Source: Evansella vedderi
Lineage (GTDB): Bacteria; Bacillota; Bacilli; Bacillales; Salisediminibacteriaceae
NCBI RefSeq assembly: GCF_030813435.1
Contig: NZ_JAUSUG010000002.1
Coordinates: forward strand, 372,001-436,000
Direction of reading: 5' to 3'
Length of the DNA: 64,000 nucleotides
Part shown: positions 7,358-15,799 of the stretch, in pieces
Layout: each line of letters opens with the position of its first letter
Position numbering within the stretch: the stretch's first letter is position 1
Translations under genes and position numbers: made by a program
Notes under the pieces: model-generated
The model's input: only the letters and a program-made list of their open reading frames with translations
Told to the model about the DNA's origin: nothing
Databases searched by the model: none

Positions 7358-8950
7358 ATGAAGAGGCTATTTATTCTTTTTACGGTGTTAATGTTATCTG
7401 CGTGTCAGGGGGGGCAGACCGATGACGGTCTCCAGGGCTTATCCTATGAAGAGGACCGGAGCAACTTCCCCCAAAAAAATGTGGTCATGATTATTGTCGA
7501 TACGATGATGGGATCTTTAGTGGAAAGTAGCTTAGAGAAAAATAATATGCCTGCCCTTCGATATCTCGTGGAGAGGGGGCAGTATTACAATGATTTGGTT
7601 TCCCCTTTCCCTACCATGTCCGTTACTATTGAAAGTACACTATTAACAGGGGAAATGTCAGATAAGCATAAGGTTCCCGGTTTATATTGGTACAACGAAG
7701 CGGAGGATCGAATGGTGAACTATGGTACCTCTATTCAAACTCTGTTAAGCTTAGGTCTCCGTGACAGCCTAATAGATGCGGCGTATAACCTTAACAATAA
7801 GCATCTAAATCCTAATGTCCCCACAATATTCGAGGAGCTGTCTGAGCGAGGTTTTTCCACCGGAGCTATTAATCTGATTGTTTACCGTGGTGATGAGACA
7901 CATGTGCTGGAGTTTCCTGGACTGTCCAATGAAATAGTGAACCTGCCAGATACAATAGAAACGAAGGGGCCAGATCTGTTAGCCTTTGGCAGATTTAAGA
8001 TACCTGAATTTCTTGATGACTATAATTTTACGGATGGTATATTCAATCGCTATGGCATAAATGATAAGTATTCCACAGAAGTGATGCGAGCACTGATCGA
8101 GCAGGGGGATCAGCCACATTTCACCCTGGTATTTTTTCCTGAATTTGATATCACTGCCCACGAACACAGTCCCCATTATCGGGCCGGGTTCGAAGAGATA
8201 GATAATTATTTACAAGAAATTCTGAATGCCTATGACAGCTGGGAGGCTGCCTTAGAAAACAATATTTTTATCCTCTTAGGGGACCACGGCCAGGACAAGC
8301 TAGCAGAAAATGAAGAAGCACTAACCATCGATTTACGTGATTTATATGATGGATATTTAGCCTCTTCCTTGGGTGCACCTGTTTCTGAAGGGGAAATTGC
8401 CTTTGGAGTTAATGGCCGGATGTCCTATATATATGACGTTCAGCGTCAAGGAATATTGCAAGAACTCGGGAAACAAGCCATCGATGATTACCGAATTGAT
8501 TTTGCCGCATGGCTGACGGATAATGGGGATGATGACTGGGTTACTGTACAAGCCTACCGTGAAAAAAATAGTGAATTCCTTTTCAAGCCTGGCGGAAGCT
8601 GGACAGATCGCTATGGTCAAACATGGTCCATTGAAGGAGACCCAACTGTTTTGACTCTAAAGCTTGATGATGCGTCTAAAGAAATTGCTTATGTGGATTA
8701 TCCCGACGTCTTAAATCAACTGTACACTTCATTAAAAAGCCATGAAGCTTCCAAGTTAATCTTAACAGCTAAGCCAGGGTTTTCCTTCTATGACGATACC
8801 GTGCCCACCTATCCCGCAGGAGGTGACCATGGGGGCATTCATAAAAACGATGCCTTAGCCGTATTAATTATTGCCGGCACGGATAAAAAGCCAAAGAATC
8901 TGCGTATCTTGGATCTGAAGGATTATGTACTAGAATTATTATCGGAGTAA
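7358..8950 (+). CDS. Lipoprotein phosphodiesterase of the alkaline phosphatase superfamily (exported paralog)
   Basis: A 530-residue lipoprotein: signal peptide with lipobox LSAC (Cys 16), so attached to the outer face of the membrane. The catalytic part shares FPTMSVTIESTLLTGE, NYGT and LNNKHL with the divergent gene at 5755. Metal-binding residues are visible: Asp in VMIIVDTMMG, Asp and His in EFDITAH, Asp-His in GDHGQDK, and His in GGDHGGIHK. Unlike its cytoplasmic paralog it keeps the canonical Asp-His pair. AGGAGG precedes the ATG. It shares a 150-bp divergent control region with the paralog and a bidirectional terminator with the next gene. Substrate unknown. Confidence 0.85.
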   Translation: MKRLFILFTVLMLSACQGGQTDDGLQGLSYEEDRSNFPQKNVVMIIVDTMMGSLVESSLEKNNMPALRYLVERGQYYNDLVSPFPTMSVTIESTLLTGEMSDKHKVPGLYWYNEAEDRMVNYGTSIQTLLSLGLRDSLIDAAYNLNNKHLNPNVPTIFEELSERGFSTGAINLIVYRGDETHVLEFPGLSNEIVNLPDTIETKGPDLLAFGRFKIPEFLDDYNFTDGIFNRYGINDKYSTEVMRALIEQGDQPHFTLVFFPEFDITAHEHSPHYRAGFEEIDNYLQEILNAYDSWEAALENNIFILLGDHGQDKLAENEEALTIDLRDLYDGYLASSLGAPVSEGEIAFGVNGRMSYIYDVQRQGILQELGKQAIDDYRIDFAAWLTDNGDDDWVTVQAYREKNSEFLFKPGGSWTDRYGQTWSIEGDPTVLTLKLDDASKEIAYVDYPDVLNQLYTSLKSHEASKLILTAKPGFSFYDDTVPTYPAGGDHGGIHKNDALAVLIIAGTDKKPKNLRILDLKDYVLELLSE

Positions 8951-8998
8951 AAAAGATCCGGTCCAACTCTGTTTGTAGAAGGACCGGATCTTATTTTT
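8951..8998. terminator. Bidirectional terminator
   Basis: Perfect 12-bp stem AAGATCCGGTCC/GGACCGGATCTT (8953-8964 with 8981-8992), A-run before and T-run after, placed between convergent genes. Confidence 0.9.
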
Positions 8999-11195
8999 AT
9001 GCTCTTTTGAAAAAGCCTTCGATCTCGCTGACCGGAAGTGGACGGCTGAAAAAGTACCCTTGCGCTTCGCCGCAGCTTGTTTCCTTTAAGTAATTGAGCT
9101 GCTCCATTGTCTCTACCCCTTCCACAATCACATCGAGCTTTAAACGCTGGGCCAATGTGAAAATGGCTTCAAGAATTGCCGCGTCCCTCACATCCTCGGT
9201 TATATCAGACATAAAGGAGCGATCGATTTTTAATTTGTTAATGGGCAGGAACTTTAGGTAGCTTAGGGAGGAGTAGCCTGTCCCAAAATCATCTAAGGAA
9301 GTAGAAACGCCTGTTTTCCCTAGCCTTTTCAAAACGTTTATCGTTTTTTCCTTATCCGTCATTAACGTTCCTTCCGTCATTTCTAATGTTAAATCATTAG
9401 GAGCAAGCTCCAATTCCTTCAGCAGATTCTGGACATCGTCCACAAGACTATGATTATAGAACTGCCTTGCCGATAGGTTAACGCTCATGGAAAAGGGTGA
9501 AAAGCCCATTTTCTTCCAATCAGCACGTTGACGACATGCTTCCCCTAATACCCATTCGTCGATGGCAGAAATCAATCCTGATTCTTCTGCAAAGGGAATA
9601 AATTCCATAGGGGAAAGGATTCCCCTCTCAGGATGATCCCAGCGAATTAATGCTTCAACACCAGTGACTTCTAACGTATGGATATTCAGCTGGGGTTGGA
9701 AATACAAAACAAATTGATTTTCCTTTAAAGCTTTCTTCAGCTCCTTATACAGCTTTTTCCTTATCCGTTCGCTCTCATTAATTTCTCTCGTATAGAATTG
9801 AAAACAATTTTTCCCTTGTTTTTTAGCACTGTACATGGCAAGATCAGCATGCTTTAGCAAGGTGTCAGGATTGTCGCCATGTTGTGGAAACAGGCTGATT
9901 CCTACACTTACTGTAATGGAGAACTCCATTCCACCAACTACAAATGGATCGTTAAAAATCTGTAGTATCTTTTTTGCTGTTCCTATGACTTTTTGGTCAT
10001 TAACATTTGATAAGATAATAGCAAATTCGTCCCCTGATACACGGGAAATAAATCCATCCTCCGATATGGCAGCTTTCAACGTATTGGCTATGTTTTGCAA
10101 TAGTTGATCTCCGAAATGATGCCCCATGGAGTCATTAACATCTTTAAAGTTATCTAAATCTAAAAACAGCACCGCCACTATATGTTCCTCTGATTGGGCT
10201 TCCTCTAATTCCAATGCTAATTGTTCCAAGAAAACCCGACGATTTGGCAATTGGGTTAACGTATCATTATCAGCCAAAAACTTGATGGTAGCTTCCGCTT
10301 CTTTTCGTTCCGTTATGTCCAAGATTGTCCCTTGATAATTGGTGATTACTCCCTCTTCATTTCTTTGAATGATAGTCCGGTCATCAATCCATTTTACCTT
10401 TCCATCTTTTGTGAGAATTCGATACTCTTGAATGTATTGGTCAATCTCATGTTTTGAATAATATTCAACCTCATTTTCAATCCTATTTAAATCATCTGGA
10501 TGGATGATGGAAGTAAATTCTATTTTTCCAGACATAAAATCCTGCGTTGTATAGCCTAACTGAGAAACGTTTTCCGTTACATATTCCAGGGGCCATCCCT
10601 CTTCAGCCTTCCATCGCATAAGGATAACTGGACTATTCTCCACCACAGTATTGGACAAATGCAAAATTTCTTCCGTCTTCTTCTTTAAAATAATTAAACC
10701 TGCTAAGTTAGAGAAGGTATCCATTAATTCTAGCTCTTCAGCCGTCGGTTTCCTGTTTTCATCACTATAAAAGGCCATGGTGCCTAAAACTTTATTATTC
10801 GGCGAAATTAGTGGTTTAGCCCAACAGGCGGCAATGTTATATGTATAGCTTATATCTCGAAACGGTTCCCATAGGGGATCCGTTTTTGCATCGGTTACAA
10901 TAACTGTTTTTTTGAAATAAGCAGCGGTTCCACAAGATCCTGTACAGGGCCCAATCTTAAGCCCATCAATATCCCGTAAATATCCAGGAGGTAGCTTTTT
11001 CCCAATTCCATTCCCCAAGCTTTGAGTTTTCTCATCCAATATCATAATGGAGGATTTAATAGTAGGCATGATGAAATCAATGGTATGGATTAGTTCATGG
11101 AGAATGTCTGCAAGGGGCAGATTCATGATAGAAATCATTTCAATTATTTTATTCTGCTCTTTCAAGATGGAATAAAGACTATGATCACGCTCCAC
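8997..11195 (-). CDS. GAF-PAS-GGDEF-EAL cyclic-di-GMP turnover protein
   Basis: A 732-residue soluble signalling protein. Order: GAF (about 20-175), PAS with PAC (about 180-300), GGDEF (about 310-465), EAL (about 475-730). The cyclase signature reads SGDEF rather than GGDEF, and I see no RxxD inhibitory site just before it. The phosphodiesterase half keeps EAL (GVEALIRW), the Glu of LEMTEG, DDFGTG, the Lys/Asp of KLKIDRSF and the Glu of VEGVET, so c-di-GMP breakdown looks intact while synthesis is less sure. I start at GTG 11195, six bases after AAAGGAGGG; a TTG two codons earlier touches that site. Single gene, likely regulating motility or biofilm in response to a GAF/PAS signal. Confidence 0.93.
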   Translation of the reverse strand: MERDHSLYSILKEQNKIIEMISIMNLPLADILHELIHTIDFIMPTIKSSIMILDEKTQSLGNGIGKKLPPGYLRDIDGLKIGPCTGSCGTAAYFKKTVIVTDAKTDPLWEPFRDISYTYNIAACWAKPLISPNNKVLGTMAFYSDENRKPTAEELELMDTFSNLAGLIILKKKTEEILHLSNTVVENSPVILMRWKAEEGWPLEYVTENVSQLGYTTQDFMSGKIEFTSIIHPDDLNRIENEVEYYSKHEIDQYIQEYRILTKDGKVKWIDDRTIIQRNEEGVITNYQGTILDITERKEAEATIKFLADNDTLTQLPNRRVFLEQLALELEEAQSEEHIVAVLFLDLDNFKDVNDSMGHHFGDQLLQNIANTLKAAISEDGFISRVSGDEFAIILSNVNDQKVIGTAKKILQIFNDPFVVGGMEFSITVSVGISLFPQHGDNPDTLLKHADLAMYSAKKQGKNCFQFYTREINESERIRKKLYKELKKALKENQFVLYFQPQLNIHTLEVTGVEALIRWDHPERGILSPMEFIPFAEESGLISAIDEWVLGEACRQRADWKKMGFSPFSMSVNLSARQFYNHSLVDDVQNLLKELELAPNDLTLEMTEGTLMTDKEKTINVLKRLGKTGVSTSLDDFGTGYSSLSYLKFLPINKLKIDRSFMSDITEDVRDAAILEAIFTLAQRLKLDVIVEGVETMEQLNYLKETSCGEAQGYFFSRPLPVSEIEGFFKRA

Positions 11196-11327
11196 AGACA
11201 ACCCTCCTTTGTTTTTTCTACAAAAATCGATAAAATCTCTAATTTATTATAACACAGTAATAAGAATTGATTAAAAAGGTATCTCCAATCGGGTAAACAG
11301 GAGGTTGCAGATTATAATAATTCTAGT

Positions 11328-11401
11328 TCGATAGATTATTGGACGAATTCGATAAATTATTGCTTGAAATCGATAGATTCTACCCCAAATCCAATAGATT
11401 A
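11328..11401 (-). repeat. Inverted single unit of the 21-bp phased TAATCTATCGA array (A2)
   Basis: Read on the minus strand, four words (TAATCTATTGG, a GAATCTATCGA variant, TAATTTATCGA, TAATCTATCGA) lie at exact 21-bp steps, with plus-strand starts 11391, 11370, 11349, 11328. They are followed by a CTAGAATTATT-type tail as in the other units. The flanking sequence (TTTCCAGCTAAATGG) also matches. The rest of the gap 11196-11557 holds only the promoter and ribosome site of the next gene. Confidence 0.92.
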
Positions 11402-11557
11402 TCCATTTAGCTGGAAACTACTCATGTGGTAGATGCGTAAAAAGGGGTACTCTTTTGAATTCGAGGAAGTTCAAATTTCGTCCAAAGTTTCTTCATACTT
11501 TCTTCAAACACCCAAATTAGAATAATAATCAAATAAGAAGAACGAGGAGGGAATAAT

Positions 11558-12628
11558 TTGTTTAACATTAAAAAAATTCTAATTATTGTAGTTTTATCCA
11601 TATTAGCAGGCTTTACGGCTGCTTGCGCTACGGAAGAGAGCCAAGATCAGGAGGCAAATCAACCAGGCACTATTATGCTAGCACCCTATGAAAACTGGCA
11701 GTTAGCCCTTGCTAGCTTAAATTTAGTACATCATCCGAATGACGGACCGTTATTATTTAGTGACAACGGAACAATTCCAGAGGTAATTTTCAACGAGATT
11801 GAAAGATTAGATCCGAAAGGAAATGTAAATGGTATACAGATTATGGTTTTAGGCAAGTTAAACGATGAAGAATTAGAGAAACTAGCAGATTACGAAGTGC
11901 AACAAATTACAGAGGATACCCCCGCTGCCTTCGCCTATGAAATAGATGAAATCTACACTAATTTAATTAATAACGTTCCTAATAGTGTTATTATCGGTTC
12001 CATGGATGACAGCGCGAAAGAATATACTATTCCTGCAGGAAGCTGGATCACTCATATGGATGAGTCACTTCTTTACGTTTCTATGGATGAAATTCCAGAA
12101 GAGACCATTGCCGCTTTGGAAAAACGAGGTGGGAATGCGAACATTTATGTAGTCGGTCCTGAGTCAGTTGTTTCAGGAGAAGTTTTTGACCAATTAAGCC
12201 AATTTGGTGAAGTCACCCGAATTGGTGGAGAAACTCCTGCCCAAGTTTCCATCGAGTTTGCTAAGTTTAAAGATGAAGAAACAAGTTTTGGTTGGGGAGT
12301 ATCGAACCCAGGACATGGTCTCGTTATGGTATCCACAGAAATTCCTGAATTGGCCATTACTGCTGCTCCATTTGCTCATTTAGGAAAGCACGCCCCAATG
12401 GTATGGCTAGAAGACGGTAGATTTACAGAGGAAATGCATGTCTATTTGGAGCTTCTCAAACCAATCTTTGAGCATACACCTACAGAAGGCCCTTTCAACC
12501 ATGCCTATTTAATCGGCAGTGAGGAATTAGTAACCCATCAAACCCAAGGCTATTTAGATGAAATGCTAGAAATCGTCCCTGCAAACGGTGGCGGCCACCA
12601 CGATCACAGCGCCCACGGAGGACATTGA
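11558..12628 (+). CDS. Lipoprotein with cell-wall-binding-repeat-like core and His-rich tail
   Basis: TTG start with GAGGAGGG at 11544-11551. Signal peptide with lipobox TAAC, then a 356-residue protein with two related halves; phrases such as NIYVVGPESVVSGEVFDQL and VTRIGGETPAQVSIEFAK are typical of the CWB2 putative cell-wall-binding repeat. The last 15 residues read GGGHHDHSAHGGH, a likely metal-binding tail. It lies alone between an inverted repeat array and long hairpins. Role unknown: a surface lipoprotein that may bind wall polymer and perhaps metal. The CWB2 assignment is by pattern only. Confidence 0.75.
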   Translation: MFNIKKILIIVVLSILAGFTAACATEESQDQEANQPGTIMLAPYENWQLALASLNLVHHPNDGPLLFSDNGTIPEVIFNEIERLDPKGNVNGIQIMVLGKLNDEELEKLADYEVQQITEDTPAAFAYEIDEIYTNLINNVPNSVIIGSMDDSAKEYTIPAGSWITHMDESLLYVSMDEIPEETIAALEKRGGNANIYVVGPESVVSGEVFDQLSQFGEVTRIGGETPAQVSIEFAKFKDEETSFGWGVSNPGHGLVMVSTEIPELAITAAPFAHLGKHAPMVWLEDGRFTEEMHVYLELLKPIFEHTPTEGPFNHAYLIGSEELVTHQTQGYLDEMLEIVPANGGGHHDHSAHGGH

Positions 12629-12675
12629 AAGAGAGGAACTCAAAAGGGTAATTTTCCCCTTTTGAGTTCCTCTCT
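12629..12675 (+). terminator. Very long hairpin after the lipoprotein gene
   Basis: Near-perfect stem of about 19 bp (AAGAGAGGAACTCAAAAGGG with its complement at 12656-12675). It lacks a strong T-run, so it may be a terminator or an mRNA-stabilising hairpin. A second hairpin, GCTCACTACGAG/CTCGTAGTGAGC, follows at 12711-12741. Confidence 0.6.
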
Positions 12676-12796
12676 TAAGGAATGAGCGAAGTCGTCGCAA
12701 TCTTTATAAAGCTCACTACGAGTGGTTTTCTCGTAGTGAGCGAGCGTCAGCAAAAGTCATTTCCTTTATTTAAAAAAATTATTATACTACCCCTAA

Positions 12797-13393
12797 TTAG
12801 CTAATAGAATTTCCACCATTGTCGGAGTCGACCCAAGTAGTTTTTTCCGTAAAGGAGGTTCGTTTCCCTTGTCGCTCTGGCATATCTGAATAGCCAACAT
12901 AAACAAAGCCCAGCACTTCATCCTGTTCCCTTAATCCGAATAGCTCCTTCATTTTCGGATGATAAGCAGGTTTTCCAGAACGCCAAATGGCGCCCAATCC
13001 TTGAGCATGGGCAGCAAGGAGCATATTCTGAATCGCTGCACTAACTGCCGCCACCTCTTCAATGGGAATGACCTTTGGATTATCTGATGGTGTCACGGCT
13101 ACTGTAATAATCACAGGCGCTCGGAACGGCTTTTCCGCTGCCTTTTTTAATTTTTCCTGATTTTCCGTTGTCGTTGGATCGTCCATACTTTCCTTCGCTA
13201 TTTCAGCAAGGACCCTCCCTAGAGGACGCCTTCCCTCCCCTGACAGCACAAAAAATTTCCAAGGCTCCGTATGGTGATGGTTCGGTGCCCAAGTGGCAGC
13301 CTCCAACATCTTCTCAATCTTTTCCTTTTCCACAGGATCCGATTTTACTTTCCCTATACTTCGCCTTTCATGTATCCCTTTAAATATATCCAC
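12797..13393 (-). CDS. Nitroreductase family FMN protein
   Basis: A 198-residue FMN-dependent oxidoreductase of the nitroreductase fold. Visible features: the N-terminal HERRSIGKV (FMN phosphate-binding Arg-Arg-Ser), WAPNHHHTEPWKF, AAIQNMLLAAHAQGLG and the GFVYVGY strand near the C-terminus. I choose GTG 13393 because GGAAAGGGG lies nine bases before it and the family begins at this point (VDIFKGIHERRS). It is a stand-alone gene. It probably reduces quinones, nitro compounds or similar with NAD(P)H; substrate unknown. Confidence 0.88.
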   Translation of the reverse strand: MDIFKGIHERRSIGKVKSDPVEKEKIEKMLEAATWAPNHHHTEPWKFFVLSGEGRRPLGRVLAEIAKESMDDPTTTENQEKLKKAAEKPFRAPVIITVAVTPSDNPKVIPIEEVAAVSAAIQNMLLAAHAQGLGAIWRSGKPAYHPKMKELFGLREQDEVLGFVYVGYSDMPERQGKRTSFTEKTTWVDSDNGGNSIS

Positions 13394-13540
13394 AATCACA
13401 AACCCCTTTCCTATGTAACTTATACTATTCACCAATGGGGAATACTGTTAAACAGCAAATTCCTTGGACGAAAATTTCTGTTTGCTAATTATAACAATAA
13501 CCGGTTATAGTCTCCAATCTTTAAAGGGTAAATCTTAGCA

Positions 13541-14515
13541 CTAGTCAACTGGGGGTAAAAAGTAAATGCGACTCTTTGTAGTGCCAACGTAGGAAAGCTC
13601 CATAGAATGAAGTATTCTTGTGGCAGTTGAAATGGAAGGGAAGTTCAGGAAGTTTCTAACTTGTTGGTTTGTTACTTCTCTACCAAGAAGAAAAGCTCGA
13701 TCCTTCAACGTACCGAGGTGAGCATCAGGGTCATTGTGTCCACAATATTGGCAATACCATGTTCCCCAATGTCTAATCATCGGCAGTTTTGAGCAGTTTG
13801 GACAATGGACTCCTTTTATAATATCCGTTTCTGAAACTTGGTATTTTTCTAATACATTCTCAATTTTAGGTGTGTGACTTTTAATTAAACGATTGACCAA
13901 CCGTCGTACCTCTTGTTTCGTTAGCTGCTCTTTCCGATACTTTCTTTGAAAAAATTGAATTTTATTTTGGATACTACCTGGGCGGATTATTTTATCTATG
14001 AAGAAGGAGCGCTGATGGGGCTTTGGCGGAACTATATAAGCAGAAGGATTAGATATTACTACATTATATTCACTTGGAACAGCAGCAAATTTATTTTTTG
14101 TAAGCCAAGCATTTAATTGAAAACTCTGCCTTTGAACTTGCTGAACAGGGTCATCATATATTTTTTCCATACCATTGTATGTTTGCTTCAGTTGATGTAA
14201 ATCGAGGTCAAATTCAAGGAGTCCAGCGTTATTTTTCACCTCAAGTAAGGATATAAAATACTGACAAACAATTGTAACGTCAATTTGAAAGTAACTATCT
14301 TTATACGGAAGTCTTAAATCCTGTAAAATGTACAATTCCTTCTCATCAAGAAAGTTAAAATAGTAATTTAAGGACATCTGTCCCCTATAACCCGACTTGT
14401 ATTTGGCTAAATCCCCCTCGATTTTAGGACGACTAATGTAGTTTTGAGGCAATCGCCTTAATAAAGCCTCTAATTGATTAATAATTATTGGTTTAGTTAG
14501 CGGTTTTGATATCAA
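13541..14515 (-). CDS. NERD-domain (nuclease-related) protein with C-terminal zinc ribbon
   Basis: A 324-residue protein. The NERD domain (about residues 15-150) carries a PD-(D/E)xK-like core: the Asp of YFQIDVTIV and the EVK of SLLEVKNN. Toward the C-terminus is a zinc ribbon (CPNCS then CQYCG) and a helical tail. The frame stays open to 14677, but that stretch is translated repeat array (a repeating seven-residue IDYTPNS pattern). The better start is TTG 14515, with AAAGGGAG seven bases upstream. Role is probably nucleic-acid binding or cleavage; no partner gene is linked. Confidence 0.83.
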   Translation of the reverse strand: MISKPLTKPIIINQLEALLRRLPQNYISRPKIEGDLAKYKSGYRGQMSLNYYFNFLDEKELYILQDLRLPYKDSYFQIDVTIVCQYFISLLEVKNNAGLLEFDLDLHQLKQTYNGMEKIYDDPVQQVQRQSFQLNAWLTKNKFAAVPSEYNVVISNPSAYIVPPKPHQRSFFIDKIIRPGSIQNKIQFFQRKYRKEQLTKQEVRRLVNRLIKSHTPKIENVLEKYQVSETDIIKGVHCPNCSKLPMIRHWGTWYCQYCGHNDPDAHLGTLKDRAFLLGREVTNQQVRNFLNFPSISTATRILHSMELSYVGTTKSRIYFLPPVD

Positions 14516-14639
14516 ACTATCACTCCCTTTCATTGATACCATTAGTTTCTGCAAGAGAAGGGGGGAATCCTGTTGTTTAAGGGGGAAAGATATGTCTATT
14601 TTGTGAAAACTACGTCGAAGTAGTTTCCAGTTGAATGGA

Positions 14640-15028
14640 TAATCTATCGAATTTGGGGTATAATCTATCGATTTCAAGCTGTAATCTATCGAATTCGCCC
14701 AATAATCTATCGAACTAGAATTATTCTAATCTGCACCACCTCTTTCCAACGTCATTCCTGCATGGATAGTTTCCAGCTAATTGGTTAATCTATCGAATTC
14801 AGACTATAATCTATCGATTTCAAGCTGTAATTTATCGAATTCGCCCAATAATCTATCGAACTAGAATTATTCTAATCTGCACCACCCCTTCCACGCATCT
14901 ACCACAATTGACGGTTTCCAGCTAATTGGTTAATCTATCGAATTCAGACTATAATCTATCGATTTCAAACTGTAATCTATCGAATTCGCCCAATAATCTA
15001 TCGAACTAGAATTATTCTAATCTGCACC
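14640..15028 (+). repeat. 21-bp phased array of TAATCTATCGA words (A3, 3 higher-order units)
   Basis: Twelve words start at 14640, 14661, 14682, 14703; 14786, 14807, 14828, 14849; 14931, 14952, 14973, 14994. Spacing within units is exactly 21 bp; units recur every 145-146 bp. Each unit opens with GTTTCCAG, ends with CTAGAATTATTCTAATC and is followed by TGCACCACC. Spacers differ between the four positions of a unit but are conserved between units. No gene fits in 14543-15168 apart from the leader of the next peptide gene. Confidence 0.95.
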
Positions 15029-15168
15029 ACCCATCAACACCTGCGGAATTTTGACAAAATTAGACAAAAATACAATCCATTTTACTCACCAGTAATATGG
15101 TAATAGTAGAAAGGGTTTCTCTGAGAAATCCCTTTCAAACTGCTGCTTTTAAAGGAGGTTTGGCTAAA

Positions 15169-15270
15169 ATGACACACACTCACTTACCTTTAGGCGGTTT
15201 CTCTTTCGTATTAGTAGTATTTGTACTGCTAGTAATCATCGGCGCAGTCGTAGTAACTCCAGGTTACTAA
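15169..15270 (+). CDS. YjcZ-family sporulation peptide (copy 2)
   Basis: A 33-residue peptide with a polar head (MTHTHLPLGGFSF), one transmembrane helix and a short PGY tail. It resembles the peptide at 902 in GGFSF and IIGAVVVTP. AAAGGAGG at 15151-15158 precedes the ATG. The leader contains the hairpin GAAAGGGTTTCT/AGAAATCCCTTTC (about 15110-15137); the first copy has a smaller hairpin at the same place. Likely made in the sporulating cell; exact role unknown. Confidence 0.88.
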   Translation: MTHTHLPLGGFSFVLVVFVLLVIIGAVVVTPGY

Positions 15271-15288
15271 TTCAAAGGTAATAAGTAA

Positions 15289-15326
15289 GGGACGCCAGTC
15301 GAGAATTCGACTGGCGTCCCTATTTT
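15289..15326 (+). terminator. Rho-independent terminator
   Basis: Perfect 14-bp stem (GGGACGCCAGTCGA with its complement, 15289-15302 and 15307-15320) followed by TATTTT. Confidence 0.88.
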
Positions 15327-15367
15327 CCGTTTAAAAGTACAAATTAGTACTGAAGCAAGCTATAACA

Positions 15368-15661
15368 CTACCTATCTTTCGGACGAATTTGAAACAAAAC
15401 ATAAAGAATCAATAAAGCAGGGATAATTGCATAAAATCCAATACCTATAAAGCCAAAAATAACGGAAAACAAAAGAATTGCTTTCGCTTTTTCGTAGTTT
15501 TCACCGACTTTACTTGCACCAATAAGCCCTAAGAACCCAGCAAATACACCAATAAACCAAATACTTCCGATGGTATAGCGGTCGTCAATTAAGGATGTCA
15601 TTTGTGCAAATATGGAAATAAGAATGAACAGTACACCAGCAATATAGGCAAGTTTCTTCAT
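15368..15661 (-). CDS. Small four-helix membrane protein of unknown function
   Basis: A 97-residue very hydrophobic protein with a signal-like first helix and three further membrane segments, ending in IRPKDR. GGGGGAAGGGT precedes the ATG. The shape resembles short DUF4064-type membrane proteins of Bacillaceae, but I see no diagnostic motif. It stands alone downstream of the second YjcZ gene, on the opposite strand. Confidence 0.6.
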   Translation of the reverse strand: MKKLAYIAGVLFILISIFAQMTSLIDDRYTIGSIWFIGVFAGFLGLIGASKVGENYEKAKAILLFSVIFGFIGIGFYAIIPALLILYVLFQIRPKDR

Positions 15662-15799
15662 ACCCTTCCCCCTTATATTCTTTTGTTAAATTTTAACACA
15701 CATCTGAATTTTTTGACAGATAGGGAAGGAGCAATTAAATTTAATAAAAAATAACTGACTCAACATTAAGGATAGGTCGAGGCAGTTATTTGTCTACAA

